A stretch of DNA of 64,000 nucleotides from Streptomyces sp. Tue6028 (GCF_002300165.1 NZ_MLCE01000005.1:1-64000); one strand, 5' to 3'; positions 1 through 10,649 are shown, numbered from the stretch's first letter. Translations and numbers: made by a program. The notes: generated from the letters alone by a model not told the origin.

Positions 1-51
1 GCTGGAGTCACCGCCCTGCTCCCGGGTCCTCCGGGGCTGGAGTCACCGCCC
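1..51. repeat. Direct repeat, two copies of a 16-bp unit
   Basis: GCTGGAGTCACCGCCC occurs at 1-16 and again at 36-51, a spacing of 35 bases. It lies just beyond the stop of the first minus-strand gene. No gene is visible in the first 85 bases. The function is unknown and it may be a chance or decayed duplication. Confidence 0.6.
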
Positions 52-85
52 CTCCAGGGCGCGGACGACGCGCCTCGCGGGCAGG

Positions 86-289
86 TCACTCCGTCTCCGG
101 CAGCGGGCGCATCTCCACGACGCGCAGGCCCAGCGACTGACAGCGGGCCAGGAGCGCGTACAGATGTGCCTCGTCGACGACGGGGCCGAACAGCACGGTC
201 TGACCGGACATCACCACATGGTCCAGCTCGGGGAAGGCTTTGGTCAGCGTCTCCGACATGTGTCCTTCGACGCGGATCTCGTAGCGCAT
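86..289 (-). CDS. Small conserved hypothetical protein (67 aa)
   Basis: I do not recognise a named family. The product has alternating hydrophobic and charged residues and begins MRYEIRVEGHMSE, which looks like a small alpha/beta or ACT-like fold rather than a membrane protein. The ATG at 289 is chosen because GGAGAG lies six bases upstream. A longer frame reaches 340, but its extra residues are Pro/Arg-rich and it lacks a clear ribosome site. It follows the membrane-protein gene on the same strand after a 129-base gap, so co-transcription is possible but unproven. Real gene likely; function unknown. Confidence 0.6.
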   Translation of the reverse strand: MRYEIRVEGHMSETLTKAFPELDHVVMSGQTVLFGPVVDEAHLYALLARCQSLGLRVVEMRPLPETE

Positions 290-418
290 GAGCTGCTCTC
301 CCGCATGCGGCCTGGGGGCAGGCGGACGGCGCCCTTCCATCGATCCTCCTTCCCGGCGCCCGGTCCGGCCTCACCCGGTGCAGGTGATACGAGGACCGGC
401 TCTTGTGTGCGCCGCACG

Positions 419-943
419 TCAGTGGGTGAGGAACAGCTTGAGCGAGATGATCACGAGGCCGAGCACCAGATTGACCGAGGCGCTGACGGCGACGAGGTTC
501 CACGAGGCACCGGCGCGCCGTGCCGCCGTCGCCGACCAGCCGACCTGACCGGCCACGGCGACGGCCACGGACAGCCAGATGGCGCCCTGGACGCCCAGCC
601 CCAGCAGCGGGCTGACGGCGACCGCGACGGCCGGTGGCACGGCGGCCTGGACGATCGGCCACTCCTCGCGGCACACCTCCAGGACGACACGGCCGTCGAG
701 GCTGCGCTGTGCCAACCGCGCCCCGAACAGCTGGGCGTGCACATGGGCGATCCAGAACACGAGACCGGTGAGCAGGAGCAGCACCACCAGCTCGACGATG
801 GGGAAGTCTCCGAGGGTGCCGGCTCCGATGACCACGGACGCCGCGAGCATGGATCCGTAGACGGCGCCCGTGTAGTTGGCGTGGGCCCTGCGCTCGGCTC
901 TGCGGGCGCGGCGGGCTGCGGAGGGTTGGCAGGTCCTTGGCAT
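419..943 (-). CDS. Integral membrane protein, unknown function (174 aa)
   Basis: After a short basic N-terminus ([19 protein letters not shown]) the protein has four or five hydrophobic segments, around residues 28-45, 50-72, 98-118, 120-138 and 150-170. It has no catalytic motif that I recognise. The start at 943 is supported by GGGAG upstream; an in-frame upstream ATG at 1249 only adds Arg/Pro-rich sequence that overlaps the exporter reading frame. It begins 20 bases after the natural end of the MFS exporter frame at 963, so it was probably co-transcribed with it. The role is unknown; a transporter-associated membrane protein is a guess. Confidence 0.65.
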   Translation of the reverse strand: MPRTCQPSAARRARRAERRAHANYTGAVYGSMLAASVVIGAGTLGDFPIVELVVLLLLTGLVFWIAHVHAQLFGARLAQRSLDGRVVLEVCREEWPIVQAAVPPAVAVAVSPLLGLGVQGAIWLSVAVAVAGQVGWSATAARRAGASWNLVAVSASVNLVLGLVIISLKLFLTH

Positions 944-962
944 GCAAAGTCTCCCGTGGGCA

Positions 963-2606
963 TCAGCTCGTGGGGCTCGGAGTGCCGTCGCCGTGCCGCC
1001 GCGGACGGCGCGAAGCACCGGCGTCCCGCGCACCGCCGGACCGTCCGGCGGGCAGGTGCGGGGTGACGAGGAAACTGGCCAGCGTGATGCCCCCGGTGGC
1101 GAGGATCGCCGCCCGCAGGCCGTCCAGCTGCGCCGCCGCGTACGAGTCCGTGACCGCGTCGACCTGGCCCGGCGGCAGCCCGGCGTCCTCGGCCGCCGCG
1201 TGCACCTGGGCGGTGGAGACGAAGTTGACCCCGGCTTCGAGAGCGACACCGGTCTACCGGCGGGCCTCGTCGGACAGCCGCGGATTCTCCTGCACCTGTG
1301 TGGTGAAGGCGTGTGCCAGGGCGCCGATGAGGATCGAGCCGATGAGCGCGGTGCCGAGGGCCGACCCGAGGTTCTGGGCGGTGAACTGGAGTCCGCCGAC
1401 CTCGCTGCGTTCCTCCTCCCCGGCGCTGGACTGGACGACGTTGCCCAGTTGCGACGCGAGCAGGCCCATCCCCACGCCCAGCACGGCCATGGCCCAGGCG
1501 AACTGGGCGTCGTCGATGGCCGGGTCGATGGTGGCCAGCAGCCAGACGATGGCCGCCGCCAGTGTCGTCAGCGCCAGCCGGACCACCAGGCGCGGACCCG
1601 CCACCCGTGCGAACGGTGAGCGGCACAGGGAGGCCACCAGCATGGTGGCAGACACCGGGAGCAGGCGCAGTCCGGTCTCGAAGGCGTCGAAACCCTGCAC
1701 CACCTGGAGGTAGAGCGGGATGGTGAAGAACAGTCCCAGGAGGATCAGGTTCTGGCTCAGCAGCGTGAGCAGACCGGCGCGCAGCACGGGGCGGCGCAGG
1801 AGCGCGAGATGCATGAGCGGGTCGACGCCGAGGGCGTCCCGGCGCCGCTCCCAGCGGACGAAGACTGCCAGGACGGCCACCCCCGCTCCGACGACGAACA
1901 GCGTCGGGGCGAATCCGAGGACGGTGAAGGGCGGGTTGCGCGGCTGCACCCAGCCCCACGAGCTGCTCTGCAGCACCCCCAGGACGCCGAGCGCCAGCCC
2001 GGCCGCCGACAGTGCGGCGCCGACGCCGTCCAGCCGGGGCCGATGGCCGCTCGGTGCGGGCTCGGTGATGACCCGGTAGGTGCACAGGACGGCCGCGACG
2101 ACCACGACCTCGCCGGCGAAGACGAGGCGCCAGGTGAGGTACGTCGTCACCCATCCGCCGAGGAGCGGGCCGATCGCGATGCCCGCCCCGGCGAGCCCTC
2201 CGATGACGCCGTACGCGACGGCGCGGTCGGCACCGCGGTAGGAGGCCGCGACGAGGGCCGCCATGGCGGGCAGCACCAGGGCGGCGCCGAGGCCCTCGAT
2301 GATCGACCAGCCTAGCGCGAGGACCCACAGGGTGGGCGCCAGGGCGGTCAGGGCCGAACCCGTCCCGTAGACGACCATGCCGATGACGAACACGCGGCGG
2401 CGGCCCAGGATGTCGCCGAACCTGCCGCCGATGATCATGAAGGCGGCCATGACCAATGCGTACAGGGTGATCACCGCCTGGATGGCGGTGACCTCGGTGT
2501 CGAAGTCCTCGACCAGCCGGCTGATGGACACGTTCATGACGGAGGTGTCCAGGACCATGAGGAACTGGGCCGTCCCCAGCACGATCAGCGCTCGCCAGCG
2601 TCTCAC
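963..2606 (-). pseudogene. MFS drug-exporter (DHA2/EmrB-QacA-like) gene interrupted by an in-frame TAG
   Basis: The protein is a 14-helix proton-driven multidrug exporter type: the N-terminus RRWRALIVLGTAQFLMVLD and the segment GGRFGDILGRRRVFVIGM carry the MFS motif A signature. The start is the GTG at 2606, preceded by GAGG eight bases upstream. Translation stops at TAG 1254-1256 after 450 residues. The same frame then continues without a gap for 97 codons, through TGVALEAGVNFVSTAQVHAA and a last hydrophobic helix, to TGA at 963. The intact product would be 547 aa, normal for the family. A CAG-to-TAG change (Gln to stop) is the simplest explanation. A sequencing error, a recent null allele or readthrough are all possible. 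Confidence 0.75.
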
Positions 2607-3081
2607 TGTGTCCACCTCACCGACTCGGCCCGGGGCTCCGCGGAGCGGGCCGGGCGGCGGCCGGTGTGTACCGTGCCGTGCTCCCATCGCACCGGATGAA
2701 CGCGCCCTCCGCCTCACCCGCCGCGGGCGACGGTGCGGCGCCCGGCTCGTCGCCTCCCACCTGCGGCGGGACCGCGCGGGCGGGTCGGACCGCCTCCCTG
2801 CCCCGCGCCACCACCGCGAGGGAGGATCCGACCGTCCCGCCCGACCGGCGCCACCGCCGCGGGACCGAACGCACCCGTCCGCCCGCCCGACGGCGGCAAC
2901 GCGGCGAGACCGGGCTCGGCGGCCGACGGCGCCCACCCACCGCGAGAGCGCACCCGACCGTCCTCCCTCACCGGCGGCACCACGGCGAGGGACCGATCCG
3001 GCAGCCGACACCCACTGGTGTGCACCATCGCGAGACCGGGCCCGGCCTCCGGCGGCAGGTCCGCGGCGCCGGACTCCGGGT
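2607..3081. other. Gene-free, very GC-rich stretch with degenerate repeats
   Basis: The region between the LuxR-type regulator and the exporter holds imperfect repeats of about 60 bases. They recur around ccaccgcgag...gatccgaccgtcc near 2814-2845, 2938-2965 and 2985-3000. Reading frames through it are low-complexity Arg/Pro/Gly and look non-coding. The exporter promoter should lie near its left end. I see no convincing terminator. Confidence 0.5.
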
Positions 3082-5766
3082 TCACAGCAGGCGCAGTTCG
3101 CGGGCCCGGCGCACGGCCTCGCCGCGCCGGTTGACGGCCAGCTTGCGGTAGACGCTCTTGAGGTGGGTCTTCACCGTGTTGACGGAGACGAACAGGTCGG
3201 CGGCGATCTCCTCCGTCGACATCATCTGTGCCAGTCGCCGGAGGACATCGAGCTCACGGGCGCTCAGGTCCTCCACGACCACCGAGGCGGGGGCGGGTTC
3301 GGCTCTCGGCGGCTCACCCGGGCGCGACGCGGCCGCCGTGAGCCAGCCCGCCGACAGTTCCTGGAGCGGAGCGGACTCCATCAGGCGCCGTACCCAGGGT
3401 CCGGCTTCGAGGAAGGGGCGCCGCAGCCGTTCGCGGCGGGCCTTGAACAGCGCCTGGGCCACCAGTCTGCGGGCGGTGTCCACGTCTCCGGCCGCCTGGG
3501 CGGCCTGTGCGCGCACCAGTGTGGCGCGGACGGTCACCGCAGGACCGGTGCGGCCCTCCGCGTGCAGGCCGTCGAGCATGTCGAGCGCCGCGCCCGGGTC
3601 ACCCACGGCGAGCTGGACCCGCGCCGCCTCCACGGCGCACGCGGGCTGGTCGTCGGGCGCCTGCCGCAGCACCTGCGCCGCGGTCTCCGGTCTGCCCTCG
3701 GCCAGGTGCGCGGCGGAGGCGACGAGCGCGGCGTGGCCCTCGGCCCACGGGGACAGCACGTCGGCGGCGACGCCCGGTCCCGCCGCTTCCAGGGCGGCCC
3801 GCGGATTGCCGCGGGCCAGCAGCAGGCGCGCCGTGACCATGGCCCTGCCCGCCGCCATCACGGGGTCCTCCCGCGGGGGACGGGAGTCGGCCGCCTCGTC
3901 GAGAAGAGCCTGGGCCTGCGCGAGTTCGTTGCGGTCGACGGCCACGGCGGCCAGGACCAGCCGGCCCATGCCGGACGCGGACGGCCGGGACAGCCCGAAC
4001 CGCTCGGTGTCCGTCGCGGCCTCCAGCGCCTTGCGTTCCGCCCTGCCGATCCAGCCGTCCAGGTAGTCGATCAGCGCCAGGTGGCACAGGGACTCCTCCC
4101 TGGGCAGGGCCGTGGACGCCCCGCCGGTGCTCCCGGTCACCGTGGTCAGGGCGGCGCGCGCGTCCTCGAAGCGGCCGGCCCACAGCCGTGTGGCTCCCAG
4201 GTGGGTGAGGAGCAGGGCGGCGAGTTCGGGGTGCTTCTCCACGAGGTGAGCGGGGACTTCGTGCCGCCATTCCTCCGCGGTCTCCGCCGCCTTCTCCGCG
4301 CGTACCGGCGAGCCGGTCAGCCGGGCCACGAGGGCTTCCAGCAGGGCTCGGCTCAGCTGGGCCGCCGCCAGGTCGGGCATGTCGGCGGCGAGGGCCTCCT
4401 CGGCGTGATGCAGGTGGACCAGACCGCGGTCGAGGTCGCACTGGGACAGGTCACGGGCCGCCCGTACGAGGTCGGTGGCGACGCTGGTGGCCTCCGGTCC
4501 CATCCGTGAGAACAGTTCGTCCAGTCCGTCGGAGCTCAGGCCGGTGAACAACTGCCCGATCGCCAGGTCGTCGACGAGGGCCCGCGCGGTGAACTCCCAG
4601 TCGCCCGCGGCGGCGCCGTGCGCGAGGGTCTCCTGGAGGGACCCGGAGTGGCGCAGCCACTGTGCGGCACTCCGGTGCAGTTCCGGTTCGAGTCCGGGCG
4701 AGCGCACCCGCAGATGGGCGCGGAGGATCTCCCCGAACAGGGGGTGGAGCCGGTACCAGGAGTGCCCGAGGTCCTCGACGAAGGCGTTCTCGCGGTGCAG
4801 TTCGGCCAGGATGGGTTCGGCGTCGGTCCGCCCGGTCAGCGCGTTCGCCAGGTCGGGGCAGAAGCGTTTGAGGACGCTGACGCGCAGCAGGAGGTCCTGG
4901 GTCTCCTCCGTCTGCCGCTTGAGCACCTCGGCCAGCAGGTAGTCGGCGACCGTACTGCGCCCGGCCTCGAACTCCTTCAGGTAGACGACCGGATCGGGGC
5001 TCTCCTGGGCAGCCAGGGCGCACAGGCGCAGCCCGGCGGCCCAGCCCCGGGTGCGGTCCACGAGGGAGGCCGCGGCGTCCACTGGCAGGCTCAGGCCGTG
5101 CACCTCCAGGAGTTCGGACGCCTCTTCGGGGGTGAAGGCGAGTTCCGCGTCGCGGATCTCGGTCAGGTCGCCGGCCGCCCGGTAGCGGTGCAGCGGCAGC
5201 AGCGGTTCGGTGCGGGTGACGATGAGCAGACGCATGCCGGACCCGGCGTGGTGCAGGACGAATTCCAGCTGCTGAGCGATCTCCGGGTCGGTGACGCGGT
5301 CGTACTCGTCGAGCACGACGATCGCGGGCCGGTCGCGGCCGCTGAGACCTGCGGCGAGCCGGGCCAGCAGGGTGTGGTCCACGCGGCTCGCGTCGGCGGG
5401 GAAGCCGACCTCCGCGGGCACCGGTACGCCCGAGACCCGGAGGGCCTGGAGCAGGTAGGCCCAGAACACGCCGCGCCGCTGGTCCGCGGAGTCGTTGGTG
5501 AGCCAGGCGACGGGCTGGCCGAGGCCTGCGGCCCAGTCGGCCACCAGCAGGGTCTTGCCCGAGCCCGCGGCTCCGTTGACCATCGTCAGGGGGGTCAGCA
5601 GGGCCTGGTCGAGGTGGCTGACGAGGCGCTGCCGCCGCAGGAACGTGTCGGGTCTCGCCGGGAGGGCGAACCGTGTCCGAAGGAACGGGTCACCCAGGGG
5701 ATCGACACACGGAATGCCGGACCCCGCCCCCTCCTCGTCGATCGCAGCCATCGCGCTCACCACCAT
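3082..5766 (-). CDS. MalT/LAL-type LuxR-family transcriptional activator (894 aa)
   Basis: This is a large ATP-dependent regulator of the MalT/LAL type (signal-transduction ATPase with numerous domains). A Walker A motif GAAGSGKT lies at residues 65-72 and a Walker B-like IVVLDEYD near 150. A long helical repeat middle region (about 350-800) follows. The C-terminal LuxR helix-turn-helix has LSARELDVLRRLAQ and VSVNTVKTHLKSVYRKL. The length matches the family (about 850-950 aa). Such proteins use ATP binding to switch on target promoters. It sits upstream of the exporter on the same strand, separated by about 475 bases, so the exporter is a plausible but unproven target. An alternative ATG at 5751 is possible. 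Confidence 0.9.
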   Translation of the reverse strand: MVVSAMAAIDEEGAGSGIPCVDPLGDPFLRTRFALPARPDTFLRRQRLVSHLDQALLTPLTMVNGAAGSGKTLLVADWAAGLGQPVAWLTNDSADQRRGVFWAYLLQALRVSGVPVPAEVGFPADASRVDHTLLARLAAGLSGRDRPAIVVLDEYDRVTDPEIAQQLEFVLHHAGSGMRLLIVTRTEPLLPLHRYRAAGDLTEIRDAELAFTPEEASELLEVHGLSLPVDAAASLVDRTRGWAAGLRLCALAAQESPDPVVYLKEFEAGRSTVADYLLAEVLKRQTEETQDLLLRVSVLKRFCPDLANALTGRTDAEPILAELHRENAFVEDLGHSWYRLHPLFGEILRAHLRVRSPGLEPELHRSAAQWLRHSGSLQETLAHGAAAGDWEFTARALVDDLAIGQLFTGLSSDGLDELFSRMGPEATSVATDLVRAARDLSQCDLDRGLVHLHHAEEALAADMPDLAAAQLSRALLEALVARLTGSPVRAEKAAETAEEWRHEVPAHLVEKHPELAALLLTHLGATRLWAGRFEDARAALTTVTGSTGGASTALPREESLCHLALIDYLDGWIGRAERKALEAATDTERFGLSRPSASGMGRLVLAAVAVDRNELAQAQALLDEAADSRPPREDPVMAAGRAMVTARLLLARGNPRAALEAAGPGVAADVLSPWAEGHAALVASAAHLAEGRPETAAQVLRQAPDDQPACAVEAARVQLAVGDPGAALDMLDGLHAEGRTGPAVTVRATLVRAQAAQAAGDVDTARRLVAQALFKARRERLRRPFLEAGPWVRRLMESAPLQELSAGWLTAAASRPGEPPRAEPAPASVVVEDLSARELDVLRRLAQMMSTEEIAADLFVSVNTVKTHLKSVYRKLAVNRRGEAVRRARELRLL

Positions 5767-5983
5767 CGTCCGTCAGGGCATGGGCAGCGATACCCCCCTC
5801 AGGATCCCAGCTTTCCGCCGCACCCGCGCGCCGCGCAGTCGGCCGGGCACACACGGCAGCGGGCCGGCGCCGGACGCCGACGCGTCCCGCAGCGGGCCCA
5901 CACCGGAGTGCCGACGCGTCCGTGAGCGGGCGCCGAGACGCGCGCGCTGGTCCTCGTGCGCGTCGTAGGGAACGCTGGGAGCC

Positions 5984-6649
5984 ATGACGACCATCGCCAT
6001 CATCGGAGCCGGCCCCGGTCTCGGCTCGGCCGTCGCGCGGCGGTTCGGCCGTGAGGGGTACGACGTCGCCCTCGTCGCCCGCGACCAGGGCCGCCTCGAC
6101 GCGCTGGCCGACCGGCTCGCGGCCGACGGTGTGCGTGCCCGCGGCTTCGCCGCCGACGTGCGCGATCCGAAGGCCCTGGCGGCCGCCCTGGACGCGGCGA
6201 CCGCGATGGTGGGACCGGTCGAGATCCTCCAGTACAGCCCGGTTCCGCACCGCGACTTCATGCGGCCGGTGCTGGACACCGGCCCCGAGGACCTCGTCGG
6301 GCCGATCGAGTTCTCGCTGTACGGACCGGTCACCGCCGTCCGGCAGGTGCTTCCCGGCATGCGCGCGCTCGGGAGCGGGACCGTCCTGTTCGTGAACGGC
6401 GGATCCGCCGTGGTCCCGCACGCCGAGCGCGCGGGCACGTCGATCGCGTTCGCCGCCGAGGGCGCGTACGCGCGGCTGCTGCACGACACGCTGGCGCCCG
6501 AGGGCATCCACGTGGCACAGCTGATCATCCCGGGCGCGATCGTCCCGGGGCACCACCGCAAGGACCCGACCGTGCTCGCCGACACCCTGTGGCGCCTCCA
6601 TCATGAGCGGCACGGTTTCCGGCACTTCGCCGACGACCTGGATTCCTGA
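5984..6649 (+). CDS. Short-chain dehydrogenase/reductase-like protein (221 aa)
   Basis: A Rossmann fold is evident from the N-terminal GAGPGLGSAVARRFG (TGxxxGxG-like) and the downstream VALVAR segment, so NAD(P) binding is likely. The family's catalytic Tyr-x3-Lys is not where it should be: after the GGSAVVPH segment the sequence reads AGTSIAFAAEGAYARLL. The protein may therefore be a degenerate or non-catalytic SDR, or may use other residues. It is a monocistron, with GGGAG just before the ATG and a strong hairpin directly after the stop. The substrate cannot be inferred. Confidence 0.8.
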   Translation: MTTIAIIGAGPGLGSAVARRFGREGYDVALVARDQGRLDALADRLAADGVRARGFAADVRDPKALAAALDAATAMVGPVEILQYSPVPHRDFMRPVLDTGPEDLVGPIEFSLYGPVTAVRQVLPGMRALGSGTVLFVNGGSAVVPHAERAGTSIAFAAEGAYARLLHDTLAPEGIHVAQLIIPGAIVPGHHRKDPTVLADTLWRLHHERHGFRHFADDLDS

Positions 6650-6651
6650 TG

Positions 6652-6685
6652 CCCGGGGCGGGCCCACTGCGGGGCCCGCCCCGGG
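6652..6685. terminator. Strong intrinsic hairpin after the SDR gene
   Basis: A perfect 14-bp inverted repeat (CCCGGGGCGGGCCC, 6-base loop, GGGCCCGCCCCGGG) starts two bases after the SDR stop. It separates that gene from the hydrogenase locus. There is no T-tract, which is usual in Streptomyces. Confidence 0.8.
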
Positions 6686-6803
6686 TTGGTGCGGCGGGCC
6701 GATAGGGCCGTCGCGCACTTACCGGCGAGGCGACCACGCCGTCACCATGAAAGAGGCAGTTTGGCCAGTGATGCCTTAAATGCGTTGATCCTTAGGAGGG
6801 CTC

Positions 6804-7886
<1,083 letters not shown>

Positions 7887-7936
7887 CACCGGTTCCCCGC
7901 TGAGGAAGACACCCGACAGGAAGGCGGCACGGCACC

Positions 7937-9718
7937 ATGGCGACGGCGACGAACAAGCCGGCCGGTGACGGCCTGATGGAGATGTCGTGGGACCCGATCA
8001 CCCGCATCGTGGGCAGTCTCGGCATCCACACGAAGATCGATTTCGCCGCGAAGCGCGTCGCGGAGTGTTACAGCACCTCGTCCGTCTTCCGCGGCTACAG
8101 CGTGTTCATGCGCGGCAAGGACCCGCGGGACGCGCACTTCATCACCAGCCGGATCTGCGGCATCTGCGGCGACAACCACGCCACCTGCTCCGTCTACACC
8201 CAGAACATGGCCTACGGCGTCGCGCCCCCGCACCTCGGCGAGTGGATCATCAATCTCGGCGAGGCCGCGGAGTACATGTTCGACCACAACATCTTCCAGG
8301 AGAACCTGGTCGGCGTGGACTACTGCGAGCGGATGGTCCGCGAGACCAATCCGGGCGTGCTCGAACTCGCCGAGCGCACCGAGGCCCCGCACGCGGCCGA
8401 TCACGGCTACCGCACCATCGCAGACATCATGCGCTCGCTCAACCCGCTGGAGGGCGAGTTCTATCGCGAGGCGCTCCAGGTGAGCCGCTACACGCGCGAG
8501 ATGTTCTGTCTGATGGAGGGCCGCCACGTGCACCCCTCCACCCTGTATCCCGGAGGCGTCGGCACCGTCGCCACCGTGCAGTTGTTCACCGACTACCTCA
8601 CCCGGCTCACCCGCTACGTGGAGTTCATGAAGCGCGTCGTCCCGCTCCACGACGACCTCTTCGACTTCTTCTACGAAGCGCTGCCCGGCTACGAGGAGGT
8701 CGGCAAGCGCCGTGTGCTGCTGGGCTGCTGGGGCTCGCTGAACGACCCCGAGTACTGCGACTTCCGGTACGCGAGCATGGAGGACTGGGGCCGGCGGATG
8801 TTCGTCACCCCCGGCGTCATCGTGGACGGCAACCTGGTCACCAACAGCCTCGTCGACATCAACCTCGGCATCCGCATCCTGCTCGGCAGCTCCTACTACG
8901 AGGACTGGGCGGGCATGGAGAAGTTCGTCGAGCAGGACCCCCTGGGCAACCCGATCGACGAGCGGCACCCATGGAACCAGCACACCGTCCCCGCGCCGCA
9001 GAAGCGCGACTTCGACGACAAGTACAGCTGGGTCATGTCGCCGCGCTGGTTCGACGGCACCGACTACCTGGCCCTCGACACCGGCGGCGGCCCGCTCGCC
9101 CGGCTGTGGTCCACGGCCCTGTCCGGACTCGTCGACATCGGCTACATCAAGGCCACCGGCCACAGCGTGCAGATCAACCTGCCGCGGACGATGACCAAGC
9201 CGGAGATGTCGCTGGAGTGGCGGATCCCGCAGTGGAGCAACGCCATCGAACGCAACCGCGCCCGAACCTACTTCCAGGCGTACTCCGCCGCCGCGGCCCT
9301 CCACTTCGCCGAGCAGGCCCTGGAGGAGGTGCGCGCGGGACGGACCCAGACCTGGGAGAAGTTCGACGTGCCGGACGAGTCGATCGGCTGCGGCTTCACC
9401 GAGGCGGTCCGCGGAGTGCTCTCCCACCACATGGTGATCAGGGACGGCAAGATCGCGAACTACCACCCGTACCCGCCGACTCCGTGGAACGCCAGTGTGC
9501 GCGACAGCTACGGCACACCGGGCCCGTACGAGGACGCGGTGCAGAACACGCCCATCTTCGAGGAGAACCCGCCCGAGAACTTCAAGGGCATCGACATCAT
9601 GCGGGCCGTCCGCAGCTTCGACCCGTGTCTGCCGTGCGGCGTGCACATGTACGTCGGCGGCGGCCGGACCGTCCAGCAGACGCACATGCCGACGGGGCTG
9701 AGCGGCCTGGCCGTCTGA
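7937..9718 (+). CDS. hhyL: Group 1h [NiFe]-hydrogenase large (catalytic) subunit
   Basis: This subunit holds the [NiFe] active site that splits H2. The 593-aa protein carries the L1 motif RICGICGDNHATC at about 72-84 (metal ligands Cys74 and Cys77). The L2 motif DPCLPCGVH at 562-570 supplies Cys564 and Cys567. L2 is followed by a 23-residue C-terminal extension beginning MYVGGG. In this family the extension is cut off after the His by a specific endopeptidase once nickel is inserted, and the protease gene lies downstream at 13483. An AGGAAGG sequence precedes the start. Together with the small subunit and the hyp genes it makes a complete uptake hydrogenase. Confidence 0.97.
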   Translation: MATATNKPAGDGLMEMSWDPITRIVGSLGIHTKIDFAAKRVAECYSTSSVFRGYSVFMRGKDPRDAHFITSRICGICGDNHATCSVYTQNMAYGVAPPHLGEWIINLGEAAEYMFDHNIFQENLVGVDYCERMVRETNPGVLELAERTEAPHAADHGYRTIADIMRSLNPLEGEFYREALQVSRYTREMFCLMEGRHVHPSTLYPGGVGTVATVQLFTDYLTRLTRYVEFMKRVVPLHDDLFDFFYEALPGYEEVGKRRVLLGCWGSLNDPEYCDFRYASMEDWGRRMFVTPGVIVDGNLVTNSLVDINLGIRILLGSSYYEDWAGMEKFVEQDPLGNPIDERHPWNQHTVPAPQKRDFDDKYSWVMSPRWFDGTDYLALDTGGGPLARLWSTALSGLVDIGYIKATGHSVQINLPRTMTKPEMSLEWRIPQWSNAIERNRARTYFQAYSAAAALHFAEQALEEVRAGRTQTWEKFDVPDESIGCGFTEAVRGVLSHHMVIRDGKIANYHPYPPTPWNASVRDSYGTPGPYEDAVQNTPIFEENPPENFKGIDIMRAVRSFDPCLPCGVHMYVGGGRTVQQTHMPTGLSGLAV

Positions 9719-9740
9719 CCTTCCGAGGAGAGGGGATCCG

Positions 9741-10649
9741 ATGGCCGGACAGGAAACGGGTGAGCGGATCGCCGCGCTCCTCGACGAACTGGCGCGGCAG
9801 GCGGGACCTGAGGCGCGTGACACCGCGGACGAACTCGTGCGCTGCATCGTGGAGTTCTACGGCGAGGGACTCGCGCGGACGGTACGGCTGCTGCGCTCCG
9901 CACCGGACGGCGCGGATCCCCTTGCCGTCCTCACCGCCGACGAACTCGTGAGCGACCTGCTGATCCTGCACGACCTGCACCCCGAGAACACCCTCACCCG
10001 GGTGGGCCGCGCGCTCGACAGGGTGCGGCCCTACCTCGGTTCGCACGCCGGCGACGTCGAGGTCGCGGGGCTCGACCCGGAGGGGGCGGACGGGCCGACG
10101 CTGCGGCTCCGGCTGCGCGGCAGCTGCGAGGGCTGCCCGTCGTCCACCCAGACCGTGCGCTGGACGATCGAGGAGGCGATCGCCCGGACCGCTCCCGAGA
10201 TCGCGCACATCGAGGTCGAGGGGATGACCGAGGACACCCACGAGGCACCCCTGCTGCAGATCCTTCCGCACCGCCCGGACGACGCTCCCGGCGGTTCCTT
10301 CTCCCCCGCAGCCGACGGCCCGGCGCACTGGTACACCGTGGGCCCGCAGGCCCTGCCCGCGCACGACCGGGCCACCCGTGCGACGCGGGTGGCCGGGCAG
10401 GCCCTGCTGCTCGTACGGCTGCCGGGACAGCTCTACGCCTACCGCGACCGCTGTCCGGCCTGCGGCACTGGCCTCGCCGACGCGGCCCTCGACGGCGAAC
10501 GGCTGCGCTGCTCGCAGTGCGCCGCGGAGTTCGACGTCCGGACGGCGGGCCGCGGCGCACTCGGACACCTGGAGCCGGTACCGCTGCTGGAGGAGAGCGG
10601 ATCGGTGCGGGTGGCGCTGCCCGGTGAACTGCTGGGGGCGGGGCCGTGA
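9741..10649 (+). CDS. NifU-domain protein fused to a four-Cys Rieske-like domain (302 aa)
   Basis: The N-terminal third is helical. Residues about 75-165 resemble the NifU C-terminal Fe-S scaffold, with the Cys pair GSCEGC (129 and 132). Residues about 195-300 look like a Rieske ferredoxin fold (LLLVRLPGQLYAYRDRCPAC). There the two His ligands are replaced by Cys, giving CPAC (238/241) and CSQC (257/260), so the site may bind a [2Fe-2S] cluster, iron or zinc through four Cys. It lies 22 bases after the large subunit and overlaps the next gene. It may deliver clusters to the hydrogenase or carry electrons from it. The family is conserved beside group 1h hydrogenases; the role is inferred. Confidence 0.85.
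   Translation: MAGQETGERIAALLDELARQAGPEARDTADELVRCIVEFYGEGLARTVRLLRSAPDGADPLAVLTADELVSDLLILHDLHPENTLTRVGRALDRVRPYLGSHAGDVEVAGLDPEGADGPTLRLRLRGSCEGCPSSTQTVRWTIEEAIARTAPEIAHIEVEGMTEDTHEAPLLQILPHRPDDAPGGSFSPAADGPAHWYTVGPQALPAHDRATRATRVAGQALLLVRLPGQLYAYRDRCPACGTGLADAALDGERLRCSQCAAEFDVRTAGRGALGHLEPVPLLEESGSVRVALPGELLGAGP

Noticed and set aside
451..2328. Long 625-codon minus-strand frame overlapping the exporter
   Set aside because: Arg/Pro-rich shadow of the exporter and membrane-protein frames, no recognisable domain.
2714..3085. Open frame of 123 codons on the minus strand between the LuxR-type and exporter genes
   Set aside because: Low-complexity Arg/Gly/Pro, no ribosome site, overlaps the end of the LuxR gene; typical GC-rich shadow.
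2377..4509. 710-codon plus-strand frame opposite the LuxR-type regulator
   Set aside because: Mirror of the real coding strand; composition is Gly/Arg/Gln-rich and it has no motif.
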